A stretch of DNA of 64,000 bases from Castellaniella sp040276065 (GTDB taxonomy: Bacteria > Pseudomonadota > Gammaproteobacteria > Burkholderiales > Burkholderiaceae_B). The stretch is taken from positions 1 to 64,000 of the forward strand of contig NZ_JBELOI010000004.1 of the NCBI RefSeq assembly GCF_040276065.1, in the 5' to 3' direction. The notes below the pieces were generated by a model that searched no databases, had not been told where the DNA came from, and saw only the letters and a list, made by a program, of their open reading frames with translations. Positions within the stretch are counted from its first letter, which is position 1, and every line of letters begins with the position of its first letter. A program made the translations under genes and the position numbers. Of the stretch, positions 33,631-43,431 are shown in pieces.

Positions 33631-34425
33631 TCATGGGCGCACGATGCCCCGGCTGGACTCGGCGAGAAAATCCAGCAGGGCCTGGATGGCCTGGGCCTCG
33701 CCGGGCTGGGTGGATTGCAATTCGCCCAGCGCGTCGATGGCCTGTTCGACATTGAGCTTGCGCCGATAGAGGATCTTGTAGGCTTCTTTGAGTGCGAGGA
33801 CGTCGGCCGGCGTGAAGCCGCGCCGCCCCAGCCCCTCGGAATTGATGCCCACGGGACGGAAAGGGTCGCCTGCGCCGATCATGTAGGGCGGCACGTCCTG
33901 GCGCACCGAGCTCGTGCCACCGATCATGGCGTGCGCGCCAATGCGCACGAACTGGTGCACGGCCGACAGGCCGCCGAGGATGGCCCAGTCGCCGATGTGG
34001 ATGTGTCCTGCGAGCTGGACGCTGTTGGCGATCACCACATGGTTGCCGACCTGGCAGTCATGGGCGATGTGGACGTAGGCCATGATCCAGTTGTCATCGC
34101 CCAGGCGCGTGGTGCCGACGTCCTGCTGGGTGCCCAGATTGACGGTCACATACTCGCGAAAGGTATTGCCCGCGCCGATCTCGAGATGCGTGGGCTCGCC
34201 TTGGTATTTCTTGTCCTGCGGAATGCCGCCGATCGAGCAGAAGCGGTAGAAATGGTTGTTCGTGCCGATGGTGGTGCGTCCGTCGATCACGCAATGCGGG
34301 CCGACGCGGGTGCCCTCGGCAATCCGCACGTGCTCGCCGATGATGCTGTAGGGACCGACGCTGACGTCGTCGTCCAGTTCGGCGCCCGGCGCGATGATGG
34401 CCGTGGGGTGGATCTGGACCCCCAT
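33631..34425 (-). CDS. lpxA: UDP-N-acetylglucosamine O-acyltransferase
   Basis: A 264-residue left-handed beta-helix enzyme that starts lipid A synthesis by moving a 3-hydroxyacyl chain from ACP to UDP-GlcNAc. Hexapeptide repeats run through residues 1-190, with the catalytic histidine H122 in YVHIAHDCQVGN (H125 in E. coli). Its ATG overlaps the fabZ stop (TAATG) and has GGAGGA upstream. Confidence 0.96.
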   Translation of the reverse strand: MGVQIHPTAIIAPGAELDDDVSVGPYSIIGEHVRIAEGTRVGPHCVIDGRTTIGTNNHFYRFCSIGGIPQDKKYQGEPTHLEIGAGNTFREYVTVNLGTQQDVGTTRLGDDNWIMAYVHIAHDCQVGNHVVIANSVQLAGHIHIGDWAILGGLSAVHQFVRIGAHAMIGGTSSVRQDVPPYMIGAGDPFRPVGINSEGLGRRGFTPADVLALKEAYKILYRRKLNVEQAIDALGELQSTQPGEAQAIQALLDFLAESSRGIVRP

Positions 34426-34877
34426 TATTCCTCCAGGATGCGGACGGCGCACATGATCTTGGCTTCGGCCGCAATCTGGTCGCCCACCTTGGCCACGGCG
34501 GTGTACTTGCAGATCGAGCGGCTGAGCTTGTCGGCCGAAACCTCCAGGCGGAGCTGGTCCCCTGGAACCACCGGCCGCCGGAAACGCGCGCCGTCCACAC
34601 CCACCAGGTAGTAGGCGATCTTGGTGCTGGCCAGATTGGGAGCCCCGGCGTCGGCGAACGAGAACAGCGCCGCGGCCTGCGCGAGGGCCTCGATGATGAG
34701 GACGCCGGGCATCACGGGATGGTGCGCGAAATGCCCCTGGAAAAAGGGCTCGTTGTAGGTGACGTTCTTGATCGCCACGATACTCTTGCCAGGGTCCATC
34801 TCGAGCACGCGATCGACCAGCAGCATCGGCTGTCGATGCGGCAAGCGCTCCATGATGTCTTTGATATCAAGTTCCAT
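34425..34877 (-). CDS. fabZ: 3-hydroxyacyl-ACP dehydratase FabZ
   Basis: A 150-residue hot-dog-fold dehydratase of fatty acid elongation. The active segment GHFAHHPVMPGVLIIEALAQAAA gives H49 and E63. It competes with LpxA for 3-hydroxyacyl-ACP, and the two genes overlap (TAATG), which ties lipid A and phospholipid acyl supply together at the genetic level. Confidence 0.96.
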   Translation of the reverse strand: MELDIKDIMERLPHRQPMLLVDRVLEMDPGKSIVAIKNVTYNEPFFQGHFAHHPVMPGVLIIEALAQAAALFSFADAGAPNLASTKIAYYLVGVDGARFRRPVVPGDQLRLEVSADKLSRSICKYTAVAKVGDQIAAEAKIMCAVRILEE

Positions 34878-34933
34878 CTATTTTTGTCCTGCTAACGATA
34901 CGAAAGCGTCCATGCCCATGATCCGCGCGATAG

Positions 34934-36037
34934 TCAGCCCTGGCCTTGGCGCTCGATGGCCCGCAACCGCTTGCGCAGCTGCGCCAGTTGCCCGATCACC
35001 GCCGCGTTGCGCTGCCATTCGGCGTGTCCGGCGGCGGGAAACACCCCGGTGTACCGACCCGGCTCGAGGATATCGCCGGTCACGGCGGTGCCGCCTGAAA
35101 TATGTACGTCGTCGCCCAGGGTCAAGTGGCCCGCGAACATCGCCGCGCCGCCAATGACACAGCGCTTGCCCATCGTGGTCGATCCAGCGACGCCCACGCA
35201 TGCGGCCATGGCGGTGTGGTCGCCGATGTGGCAATTATGGCCGATCATGATCTGGTTATCGAGCTTGACGCCGTTGCCCAGAACCGTGTCCTCGATGGCG
35301 CCACGGTCCACGGTCGTATTGGCGCCGATCTCGATGTCATCGCCCAACAGAACCCCGCCCAACTGCGCGATCTTGGACCAGGCGCCGGTGTCTTTGCCGG
35401 GATCCGGCGCGAATCCGAAGCCATCGGCTCCCAGGACCACGCCCGCGTGCAGGATGGCACGGTCGCCGACGCGTACGCCATGGTAGAGCGTCACGCGAGC
35501 ATGCAGGATGCCGTCGCGGCCGATCACGCATCCCGGCCCGATCACGCACCCTGCCCCGATGCGCGTGCCGGCGCCGATGCGCACGCCCGCCTCGATCACA
35601 GCGAGCGGCCCGACGCTGGCCCCGGGCGCAATCTCGGCATCCTCGGCAATGACCGCCGATGGGTGGATACCCTTGGGCAGCCCCTGCTGGCGCCGCTGAT
35701 CGAACCATTGGGCGAGCAGCGCATACATCAGGTAAGGTTGGCTGCACAGGACGGCAGTCCATGCCGGCGCTGGGCCGGCGGCGCGGACCGCCTCCCAGTC
35801 CTGCGGGCGCAGGATCACGGCGGCCGCCCGCGAGCCGGCGAGTTGATCGGCCAGCTTGGGATTCGAGAGAAAGCTGATTTCCAGGGGGCCGGCCCCCGAC
35901 AAGGAACCGATGCCGGCGATCCGGATGTCACGCCCGCCGCCAGATTCGCCCAGCGACCAGTCCAGCCCTACGATACTAGCCGCGTTGAGGAGCTCGGGCA
36001 GGTCGGGCGCCTGATCCGGCGCGAGCAAAACCGGCAT
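34934..36037 (-). CDS. lpxD: UDP-3-O-(3-hydroxyacyl)glucosamine N-acyltransferase
   Basis: A 367-residue beta-helix acyltransferase for the third step of lipid A synthesis. The N-terminal uridine-binding domain spans 1-105, hexapeptide repeats run from about 120 to 320, and the catalytic histidine is probably H267 in QIMIGHNCHIGDHT. A C-terminal helix with coiled character ends the protein. It sits between skp and fabZ, the standard order. Confidence 0.95.
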   Translation of the reverse strand: MPVLLAPDQAPDLPELLNAASIVGLDWSLGESGGGRDIRIAGIGSLSGAGPLEISFLSNPKLADQLAGSRAAAVILRPQDWEAVRAAGPAPAWTAVLCSQPYLMYALLAQWFDQRRQQGLPKGIHPSAVIAEDAEIAPGASVGPLAVIEAGVRIGAGTRIGAGCVIGPGCVIGRDGILHARVTLYHGVRVGDRAILHAGVVLGADGFGFAPDPGKDTGAWSKIAQLGGVLLGDDIEIGANTTVDRGAIEDTVLGNGVKLDNQIMIGHNCHIGDHTAMAACVGVAGSTTMGKRCVIGGAAMFAGHLTLGDDVHISGGTAVTGDILEPGRYTGVFPAAGHAEWQRNAAVIGQLAQLRKRLRAIERQGQG

Positions 36038-36043
36038 CGCAAA

Positions 36044-36595
36044 TCAGCCGCCCAGCGCCTGGATGACCTGGTCGGTGATGTCGACGCGAGGGCTGACCGT
36101 GACGGCGTCCTGGATGATGAGATCGTAATCTTGCTGCTCGGCTATTTTCTTGATTGCCGCGTCCGCCTTTTCGACGATGGCGGAAAATTCCTCGTTGCGC
36201 CGGCGGTTGAAGTCCTCTTGGAATTCACGACGCTTGCGCTGCAGGTCGGAATCCAGGTCGGCGAGCTGGCGTTGGCGCTTGATGCGCTCGCTCTCGGACA
36301 GCACGGGAGCATCCTTGTCGAGCTTCTGGGCCTGTGCCCGCAGATTGTTGGCGAGCTTTTGCAGTTCATCGTCACGGCGTTTGAACTCGGACTCGATCTT
36401 GGCCTGTGCTGCCTTGGCCGGCTTGGAATCGCGCAGGATGCGCTCGGTGCTGACAAAGCCGATCTTGGTTCCCTGCGCATAGGACGGGGCGACGAATAAG
36501 GCCCCGAGCCCCAGCACGGCGGCGACGGCGAGCGTCCGGTGGCCGCGCACGGCGCGTTCAGTCAACCCTGAAAAATTCAAACCTGAAAGGAACAT
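36044..36595 (-). CDS. skp: OmpH/Skp-family periplasmic chaperone
   Basis: A 183-residue exported chaperone that holds unfolded outer-membrane proteins on the way to BamA. A long N-terminal signal ends near SYAQ at about 40. The mature part begins with KIGFVSTERILRDS and continues as a charged coiled coil (about 60-150) that forms the tentacles, then returns with DLIIQDAVTVSPRVDITDQVI. Placed between bamA and lpxD as usual. Confidence 0.92.
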   Translation of the reverse strand: MFLSGLNFSGLTERAVRGHRTLAVAAVLGLGALFVAPSYAQGTKIGFVSTERILRDSKPAKAAQAKIESEFKRRDDELQKLANNLRAQAQKLDKDAPVLSESERIKRQRQLADLDSDLQRKRREFQEDFNRRRNEEFSAIVEKADAAIKKIAEQQDYDLIIQDAVTVSPRVDITDQVIQALGG

Positions 36596-36661
36596 GATGA
36601 AGGATCTACCTTGCGAGTGATGCGAATGTGAAAGAGTTATTGTGCCATCAAACAGTGGGAA

Positions 36662-39019
36662 TCAGAAACCGGTCCCGATCTGGAACTGGAACACCTGTTT
36701 CTGGTCGCCTTCCTTGGCGTTCAGGGGCCTGGCCACCGACAATTGCAGCGGACCCAGGGGGGATTCCCAGGACAGGCCCAGGCCGGCGGAATATTTCCAG
36801 CCGCAGGGATCCTCGACATTGTTGCCGATTCCCCTGGCGCAGTCGGAGCCGTCGGTGGTCGTGACCTGGCCGATGTCCGAGAACATGAACCAGCGCAGGG
36901 TGCGGTCGCGCGAGGCGCCGGGGAACGGCAAATAGAGCTGGACATTGGCGTACATGCGCCGCGAACCGCCGAGGTATGTATCCGTGAGCGTGTCGCGTGG
37001 GCCCAGGGACGCGCCCTCGTAGCCGCGCACCGAACCGATGCCGCCGGCGTACATGTTCTTGATCACCGGGAAGCTCTTGCCGCCGTAGGCCTTGGCCCAA
37101 TCGATCTGGCCGTTCACGGCGAACGTGTAGGCACGGCCCAGCGGCCAGTAGTACTGCTGCTGGCCTGAGAGCTTGTAGTAGCGCAGGTCCATCGTCGAGA
37201 AATCGGCCGACAGACGCGTATAGCTGCCCTTGTTGGGCGCGACCGCGCTGTCGCGGGTATCTTTTGCCCAGCCCATGGTGAAGATGCCCGCGTTGGTGGT
37301 TTCGCCGTATTCGTCGACGAAATCCTGGTAGGCCTGTGGCGCGGGATTGTCGCCCGTGCGGCGAATGTCCTTGAGCGAGTTGCGCTCGAGCGTGAAGCCG
37401 GCGAACACCCGGTCGAATTCCGAAATCGGCACCCCGAAATTCAGGCCCAGCCCCATGGACTCGATCTTGTACCAGCCCAGCGAGTCGCTGTCCGAGGCAT
37501 CGTAAGGCGTGATGCGGCGATAGTACAGCGAGGTGGTTTTGCTGATGCCGTCCTTGGTCCAGTACGGATTTGTGTGGCTGATGACGGCGGCGCGATTGGA
37601 CTTGCTGGTATTTAGCTGCAGCGACAGCGAATTGCCGCTGCCAAAGACGTTGTCCTGGCTGATGCCTGCCGAAAGCATGAGTTTTTCGGTCGAGCCGTAG
37701 CCCACGCCGAGGTTGATCATGCCGGTGGGCTTTTCCTTGACGTCCACATTGACGTCGACCTGGTCCGGCGATCCGGGCACCGGCGTGGTATCGACGTTGA
37801 CCTCGCTGAAATAGCCCAGCCGGTCGATGCGATCGCGCGAGGTCTTGATGTTGCCCGCGTCGTACCAGGCGGCCTCCTGCTGGCGCATCTCGCGGCGCAC
37901 CACCTCGTCACGCGTGCGCGTGTTGCCACCCACCTGAATCCGGCGTACGTACACCCGCCGGCCCGGGTCGACATAGAAGGTCAGCTTGGCCACGTGGTTT
38001 TCGCGATCGAGCTCCGGATTCGGGTTGGCGTTGGCGAATGCATAGCCCAGGCCGCCCAAATAATCGGTAATGGACTTGGCGACGGCATTGGTCTTGACGG
38101 CGGAGAAGACCTCGCCTTCCTTGATGGTCACCAGGGGCTGGAGCTTGTCGTCGAGCCCCAGGAGATCGCCCGCCAACTGAACAGTGCCCAGGGTGTAGGG
38201 CTCGCCCTCATGGACGGTCATGGTGATGTAGATTTCGCGCCGGTCCGGCGAGATGGTGACCTGGGGCGGCTCCATGGTGAACTCGAGGTAGCCGCGGTCC
38301 AGATAGTACGAGCGGATGCGCTCGACGTCGCCCTCGAGCTTTTCGCGCGAATATTTGTCGGAGCCCGTATACCAGGTCATCATGCCCGAAGTCGTGAGCT
38401 CCATCTGGTCGCTGAGCGTGCCCGAGGAAAACGCCTTGTTGCCGATGAAGTCGATGCGTGCGATCTTGGCCACATCGCCCTCGAAGATATCGAAGCTCAC
38501 GCCCACGCGATTGCGCGGCAGCGGCGTGATGATGGGGTTGACCTCGACCCCGTACTTGCCCTTGGACAGGTACTGCTGCTTGAGCTCGAAGACGGCGCGC
38601 TCGAGCATGGCCTGGTCAAAGATCCTGCCCTGGCCGAAGCCGACCTGCGAGAGGGACTTGGTCAGCGCCTTGGCATCGAACTCGCGCATGCCGTTGAAGG
38701 TGATCGACGCGATCGTCGCGCGCTCGTCGACGGTCACGACCAGCACATTGCCCTGCGCATCGATTTTGACGTCGTTGAAGAACCCGGTGGCGTAGAGCTT
38801 CTGGATGGCCTCGCCGGCCTGCTCCTCGGTGAAGGTCTGGCCGATCTTGACCGGTAGATATGTGAAGATCGTGCCCGGATCGACGCGCTCTATTCCTTTG
38901 ATCTGGATATCGCGCACCACGAAGGGGGTAAAGGCGGCGGCGATGGCCGGGGTCATCAAGGCAGCCAGGACGAGCGGCAAAACGTATTTTGCGGAACGAG
39001 ACTTTGGTCGAAACGACAT
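36662..39019 (-). CDS. bamA: outer-membrane assembly factor BamA
   Basis: A 785-residue Omp85 protein, the core of the machinery that inserts beta-barrel proteins into the outer membrane. A signal peptide ends near residue 28, five POTRA domains cover roughly 30-425 and the barrel fills the rest. The conserved loop motif VRGYEGASLGPRD and the terminal phenylalanine (FQIGTGF) are present. It is flanked by rseP and skp, the conserved order. Confidence 0.97.
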   Translation of the reverse strand: MSFRPKSRSAKYVLPLVLAALMTPAIAAAFTPFVVRDIQIKGIERVDPGTIFTYLPVKIGQTFTEEQAGEAIQKLYATGFFNDVKIDAQGNVLVVTVDERATIASITFNGMREFDAKALTKSLSQVGFGQGRIFDQAMLERAVFELKQQYLSKGKYGVEVNPIITPLPRNRVGVSFDIFEGDVAKIARIDFIGNKAFSSGTLSDQMELTTSGMMTWYTGSDKYSREKLEGDVERIRSYYLDRGYLEFTMEPPQVTISPDRREIYITMTVHEGEPYTLGTVQLAGDLLGLDDKLQPLVTIKEGEVFSAVKTNAVAKSITDYLGGLGYAFANANPNPELDRENHVAKLTFYVDPGRRVYVRRIQVGGNTRTRDEVVRREMRQQEAAWYDAGNIKTSRDRIDRLGYFSEVNVDTTPVPGSPDQVDVNVDVKEKPTGMINLGVGYGSTEKLMLSAGISQDNVFGSGNSLSLQLNTSKSNRAAVISHTNPYWTKDGISKTTSLYYRRITPYDASDSDSLGWYKIESMGLGLNFGVPISEFDRVFAGFTLERNSLKDIRRTGDNPAPQAYQDFVDEYGETTNAGIFTMGWAKDTRDSAVAPNKGSYTRLSADFSTMDLRYYKLSGQQQYYWPLGRAYTFAVNGQIDWAKAYGGKSFPVIKNMYAGGIGSVRGYEGASLGPRDTLTDTYLGGSRRMYANVQLYLPFPGASRDRTLRWFMFSDIGQVTTTDGSDCARGIGNNVEDPCGWKYSAGLGLSWESPLGPLQLSVARPLNAKEGDQKQVFQFQIGTGF

Positions 39020-39090
39020 CCTGGTGAATCCTTGGTCAGCCGTGAAAGGGACAACGCATGAGCGATGCGGGATTGTAAGTCACAACGACT

Positions 39091-40428
39091 CTAACTGAAA
39101 AGGCGGACTAGATCATTGAAAAAAGCCAACGACATCAAACCGAACAGCAAGGCGATGCCGATACGCTGGCCGGCCTCGCGCGCCCGCTCGGAGACCGCCC
39201 GCCCGCGGATCGCCTCGATCAGATAGAACAACAGGTGCCCGCCGTCGAGCATGGGGATCGGCAGGAGGTTCAATACGCCGATGCTGATGCTGATCAGGGC
39301 AAGGAATCCGATGTAGGGCTCCAGCCCCAGGCGCGCGGTCTGGCCCGCATAGTCCGCAATCGTCACCGGCCCGCTGACGTTCCTGAGCGATGCCTCGCCG
39401 ATGAGCATGCGGCCCATCATGCGCAGGCTGAACCCGGTCATCTCCACGGTGCGCGCCACCCCCTGCCACAGGCTGTCCACCGGCCCCAGCCGACGCTCGA
39501 CCATGGGCCGCTCGCCCTGCACCAGGACACCGATCCGGCCAATGGCGGCCCCCTGCCCGTCTTGCGCCGGGCGGGGCGTGACCTCCAGCGTGAGCTCGGC
39601 GTCGTCGCGGCGCACGCGCAACGACAGCGCCTCGCCGGGATGGGCACTGATGACTTCGATCATGGTCGCCACGCTGGGATGTTCCACCCCGCCGATGGCT
39701 TCCACCAAGTCACCGGCGCGCAGGCCCGCCTGTTCGGCGGCGCCGCCGGGGGTCAGCTCGCCGAGCCGGGGCCGTGCGTCGGCCAGCGCCAGGCCGGCCG
39801 CGGCCAAGGGGTCCGGGCCGTCCGGCGCCACGTCGCCAGCCTGTGTGTGCAGGCGCAGCCCGCGCGGCGGCCCGCCATCGGCCGGACGCACGGAGAGGGT
39901 GATCTCGCCCCCCCGGACGATCGGGCCGAGCAGGCGCCAGCGCGCGTCGTTCCATGAGTGCACCGGCGTGCCGTCGACCTCGAGCAACTCGTCTCCGTCC
40001 GCAACCCCGGCCTGCGCCGCGGGGGTGCCCGCGGCGGGCGCCGACAGAATCGCCGCGGGCTCGAGCGTTCCCATCACGCCCAGGCCCGTGTACAGCAGCA
40101 CCGCCAGCAGGAGGTTTGCCAGCGGACCGGCAAGAACGACTGCACTGCGTTGGGCGAGGCTCTTGCGGTTGAAGGCTTCGTGGCTCGCGCTCTCGTCGGC
40201 ACCGGGGGGCGGATCGTCGAGCATCTTGACGTAGCCGCCCAGCGGAATGGCCGACAAGGCCCATTGCGTGCCGCGGCGGTCTGTGCGCTGCCAGAGGATC
40301 CGGCCAAAGCCTACGGAAAAGCGCAGCACCTTGACGCCGCAGCGCCGTGCCACCCAATAGTGGCCGAACTCGTGAAAAGTCACCAACAAGCCCAGGGCGA
40401 AGGCGAAGGCAAGCAGGGTCAGCGCCAT
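39091..40428 (-). CDS. rseP: RIP site-2 zinc metalloprotease RseP
   Basis: A 445-residue inner-membrane protease that cleaves anti-sigma factors inside the membrane and so triggers the envelope stress response. The zinc motif HEFGH is at 19-23 in the first membrane segment, two PDZ domains lie about 120-290 in the periplasm, and NLLPIPMLDGGHLLFY supplies the third ligand. The ATG at 40428 is the family start. It follows dxr by 13 bases. Confidence 0.95.
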   Translation of the reverse strand: MALTLLAFAFALGLLVTFHEFGHYWVARRCGVKVLRFSVGFGRILWQRTDRRGTQWALSAIPLGGYVKMLDDPPPGADESASHEAFNRKSLAQRSAVVLAGPLANLLLAVLLYTGLGVMGTLEPAAILSAPAAGTPAAQAGVADGDELLEVDGTPVHSWNDARWRLLGPIVRGGEITLSVRPADGGPPRGLRLHTQAGDVAPDGPDPLAAAGLALADARPRLGELTPGGAAEQAGLRAGDLVEAIGGVEHPSVATMIEVISAHPGEALSLRVRRDDAELTLEVTPRPAQDGQGAAIGRIGVLVQGERPMVERRLGPVDSLWQGVARTVEMTGFSLRMMGRMLIGEASLRNVSGPVTIADYAGQTARLGLEPYIGFLALISISIGVLNLLPIPMLDGGHLLFYLIEAIRGRAVSERAREAGQRIGIALLFGLMSLAFFNDLVRLFS

Positions 40429-40441
40429 GTCGAGTCCGCCG

Positions 40442-41650
40442 TCAATCTGTGGCGTGGCACAGGTCGGCGGCCATGCGCCGCGTCTGGGCGTCCAGGGCCA
40501 GAATGTCGTCCAGGGAGCCCGGATCGCCGCCGGAGCGCGTAACGGAATCATCCAGGCAACGTTCGATGATGTCGGGGATCTGCGTGTAGCGGATGCGGCC
40601 GTTCAGAAAGCCGTCGACCGCGATCTCGTTGGCCGCGTTCAGCGCAATGCACGCGGCCTGCCCGCTGCCCAGGGCGTCGAGTGACAGACGCAGGCAGGGG
40701 AAGCGCAGCAGGTCGGGTTCCTCGAAATCCAGGCGCCCGAGCCGAGAAAGTTCGAGCAGGCCGACGCCGCTGTCGATGCGCTCGGGAAAGCCCAGGCCAT
40801 AGGCGATCGGCGTGCGCATGTCGGGCTGGCCGAGCTGTGCCAGAATGGATCCGTCCTCGTACTCGACCATGGAATGGACTACGCTTTGCGGGTGGATCAC
40901 CACCTGGATACGCTGCAAAGGCATGGAAAACAACCAGTGCGCCTCGATGACCTCCAGGCCTTTGTTGAGCATGGTGGCCGAGTCCACTGAGATCTTGCGG
41001 CCCATGCGCCAATTCGGGTGCGCGCAGGCCTGTTCGGGCGTGACCCCCTCGAGCTGATCCAAAGCGACGCGACGAAACGGCCCCCCCGAGGCGGTCAGCA
41101 ACAGGCGGCGCACGCCGGGCGCGGGGTCCGCGGGGGCGTGCGCCCGCGCCGCGCCGCGCGGCAGGCACTGGAAAATCGCATTGTGCTCGCTGTCGATGGG
41201 CAACAGCTCGGCGCCGGCCTCGCGCACGGCGCGCATGAACAGATTGCCCGCCGCCACGAGGGCCTCTTTGTTGGCCAGCAGCACCCGCTTGCCGGCGCGG
41301 GCCGCGGCCAGCGCGCCCGGCAGGCCCGCCGCGCCCACGATGGCCGCCATGACCGCGGTCACCTCGGGATCGGCCGCCGTGTCGGCGAGCGCCTGGGCGC
41401 CCTGACGCAGCTCGGGCGGTCTGCGACCGGCGGGCCAGGCCGCCATGAAGCGCGCGCGGGCGGCATCATCGGGCACCACCACCACGCGAGCACCCGTCCG
41501 CCAAGCCTGCTCGGCCAGGGCCTCGATGCGGCTGTGGGCGCTGAGGGCATAGACCTGGAAGCGATCCGGATGGCGCGCGACGACGTCCAGCGTGCTGACG
41601 CCGATCGAGCCGGTCGAGCCCAGAATACAAAGTCGGTGCATGGCGTGCAT
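40442..41650 (-). CDS. dxr: 1-deoxy-D-xylulose 5-phosphate reductoisomerase
   Basis: A 402-residue enzyme making 2-C-methyl-D-erythritol 4-phosphate in the non-mevalonate isoprenoid pathway. The NADPH motif LGSTGSIGVSTLDVV starts near residue 9, and the metal/substrate segments LLPIDSEHNAIFQCL, LTASGGPF and WRMGRKISVDSATMLNKGLE are intact. ATG codons at 41650 and 41641 are both possible starts. It supplies isoprenoid precursors used by UppS, two genes away. Confidence 0.95.
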   Translation of the reverse strand: MHAMHRLCILGSTGSIGVSTLDVVARHPDRFQVYALSAHSRIEALAEQAWRTGARVVVVPDDAARARFMAAWPAGRRPPELRQGAQALADTAADPEVTAVMAAIVGAAGLPGALAAARAGKRVLLANKEALVAAGNLFMRAVREAGAELLPIDSEHNAIFQCLPRGAARAHAPADPAPGVRRLLLTASGGPFRRVALDQLEGVTPEQACAHPNWRMGRKISVDSATMLNKGLEVIEAHWLFSMPLQRIQVVIHPQSVVHSMVEYEDGSILAQLGQPDMRTPIAYGLGFPERIDSGVGLLELSRLGRLDFEEPDLLRFPCLRLSLDALGSGQAACIALNAANEIAVDGFLNGRIRYTQIPDIIERCLDDSVTRSGGDPGSLDDILALDAQTRRMAADLCHATD

Positions 41651-41652
41651 GG

Positions 41653-42501
41653 TCAATTGATCAGGAACAGCAAGGCGATTGCCGTCACGGGCAGAACGGC
41701 ATCTATCCGATCGTACACCCCGCCGTGCCCCGGCAGCAGGCGGCTGGAGTCCTTGACTCCGGCGCGCCGCTTGAGCAGTGACTCGAACAGGTCGCCAATG
41801 ATGGACCAGGCGGCCAGCAGAACGCCGGCCGCCAGCACCCAGGCCGTCGAACCGAGCTCGAGCAGGCGCGCGCCGTAGCTCTCCGGCCACCACCAGGCGG
41901 TGACCAGCAGCCAGGCGGTCGCCGCCGCCACGCCGCCGCCGGCGCCCTCCCAGGTCTTGCCGGGGCTCACCCGCGGCGCGAGCTTGTGGCGGCCGAACGC
42001 GCGCCCGGTGAAATACGCCGCGATGTCGGCGCACCAGATCAGGGCCAGCAAGCTCACCAGGCACTGGGCTCCGAAATCCAGGTAGATCCTGGCGAGTGCA
42101 TACCAGACCGCGAACAGCGCCAGCACGGCACAGCCGGCGAGGACCCGAGGGCCGAACGGCGGCAGCGGCCGGGCGCACAGCACCATCAGCGTCGCCGGCA
42201 GCACCCAGAACAGGGCGGCCAGGGGGACCAGTGCGCGCTCGAACAACGGCGCCCACGGCGGGGCCTGGTCTGGATGAAATTGCAGCCAGGAGGCCGACAG
42301 GCCCAGCATCAGCAGGACGCACAGTGCCGGGATCAGCCGGCGCGGCCAGGCTGAGGGCAGCACCAGTCGGATCCATTCCCACAGGGCGCAGCCCGCGGCC
42401 ACGGCCAACAAGATCATCAGCGGCCAGGGTCCAGGCGCGGCAAGCACGCCGGCCAGAACGGCCAGCAGAATGATCGCGGTGAGGATGCGCTGTCCGAGCA
42501 T
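41653..42501 (-). CDS. cdsA: phosphatidate cytidylyltransferase
   Basis: A 282-residue inner-membrane enzyme that makes CDP-diacylglycerol for phospholipids. It has about eight membrane segments and the CDP-alcohol signature in the C-terminal part, LLKRRAGVKDSSRLLPGHGGVYDRIDA type, including the SPGKTWEGAGGG stretch earlier. The ATG at 42501 begins the family sequence; the open frame before it lies opposite no other gene but shows no similarity. The dxr start follows after two bases. Confidence 0.93.
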   Translation of the reverse strand: MLGQRILTAIILLAVLAGVLAAPGPWPLMILLAVAAGCALWEWIRLVLPSAWPRRLIPALCVLLMLGLSASWLQFHPDQAPPWAPLFERALVPLAALFWVLPATLMVLCARPLPPFGPRVLAGCAVLALFAVWYALARIYLDFGAQCLVSLLALIWCADIAAYFTGRAFGRHKLAPRVSPGKTWEGAGGGVAAATAWLLVTAWWWPESYGARLLELGSTAWVLAAGVLLAAWSIIGDLFESLLKRRAGVKDSSRLLPGHGGVYDRIDAVLPVTAIALLFLIN

Positions 42502-42638
42502 TCGGTTTCCTAGCGCAGGCTCACGCCAGCGGTCCGGCGCCGCCAGCCTTGCAGGCACGGGCATGCGCGCGGCGACGCGCGTGCTGATGATCAGTCCCTC
42601 GTTTCATTCGTTCGCGACTCCTGGGCGTGAACAAGGCC

Positions 42639-43406
42639 CTACTGCGGCACCCTGAGCTGCTCGCTGGTGCGCCCGAACCGGCGCTCGCGGCCCCGGTACC
42701 ATTCGAAGGCCTCGTCGAGCGCAGCGGCATTGAAGTCCGGCCAATATGTCCGGGTGAAATACAACTCAGTATAGGCGAGCTGCCAGATCATGAAATTCGA
42801 GATCCGCTGCTCGCCGCCGGTGCGGATGAACAGATCGGGCTCGGGGGCATAGGCCATCGACAGATAGGGGGCGAGCGCCGACTCGTCGAGTGCGTCCGGG
42901 CGCTCGGCGAGTTCGGGACGCGCCGCCAGCAGGCGGCGCGTAGCCTGCAGGATGTCCCAGCGCCCGCCGTAGTTCGCCGCAATCGTGAGCGTGAGGGTCG
43001 ACAGGTGCTCGGTGCGACGCTCGGCGTCATGGATGAGCGCCCGCAGATGTTCGTCGAAGGCGCCGAGGTCGCCGACCACGCGCAGGCGCACGCCCTGCTC
43101 GACCAGTTTGTCGACCTCTTTCTCGAGGGCCTGCACGAACAGCCGCATGAGCAGGGAAACCTCCTGCTGGGGCCGCCGCCAGTTCTCGGAGCTGAAGGCG
43201 AACAGCGTGAGGTAGCGCACCCCGCGCTGGCCGCAGGCCTCGACCGTGCGCCGTACCGCCTGGACGCCGCGCATGTGGCCCGCGGTCCGCGGCATCAGGC
43301 GCTGCTTGGCCCAACGTCCGTTACCGTCCATGATGATGGCCACGTGCACGGGCACTTCCCCAGTCTCTGGAATGGCTTGCGTGGTGCTCGACGGGAATAT
43401 CTTCAT
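42639..43406 (-). CDS. uppS: undecaprenyl diphosphate synthase
   Basis: A 255-residue cis-prenyltransferase producing the C55 lipid carrier for peptidoglycan and O-antigen. The first conserved region HVAIIMDGNGRWAKQR holds the catalytic aspartate D27, and PDLFIRTGGEQRISNFMIWQ and AYTELYF are also present. It stands between frr and cdsA in the usual order. Confidence 0.96.
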   Translation of the reverse strand: MKIFPSSTTQAIPETGEVPVHVAIIMDGNGRWAKQRLMPRTAGHMRGVQAVRRTVEACGQRGVRYLTLFAFSSENWRRPQQEVSLLMRLFVQALEKEVDKLVEQGVRLRVVGDLGAFDEHLRALIHDAERRTEHLSTLTLTIAANYGGRWDILQATRRLLAARPELAERPDALDESALAPYLSMAYAPEPDLFIRTGGEQRISNFMIWQLAYTELYFTRTYWPDFNAAALDEAFEWYRGRERRFGRTSEQLRVPQ

Positions 43407-43431
43407 GGCCAGGGTCGGGGCGCCGAAGGCG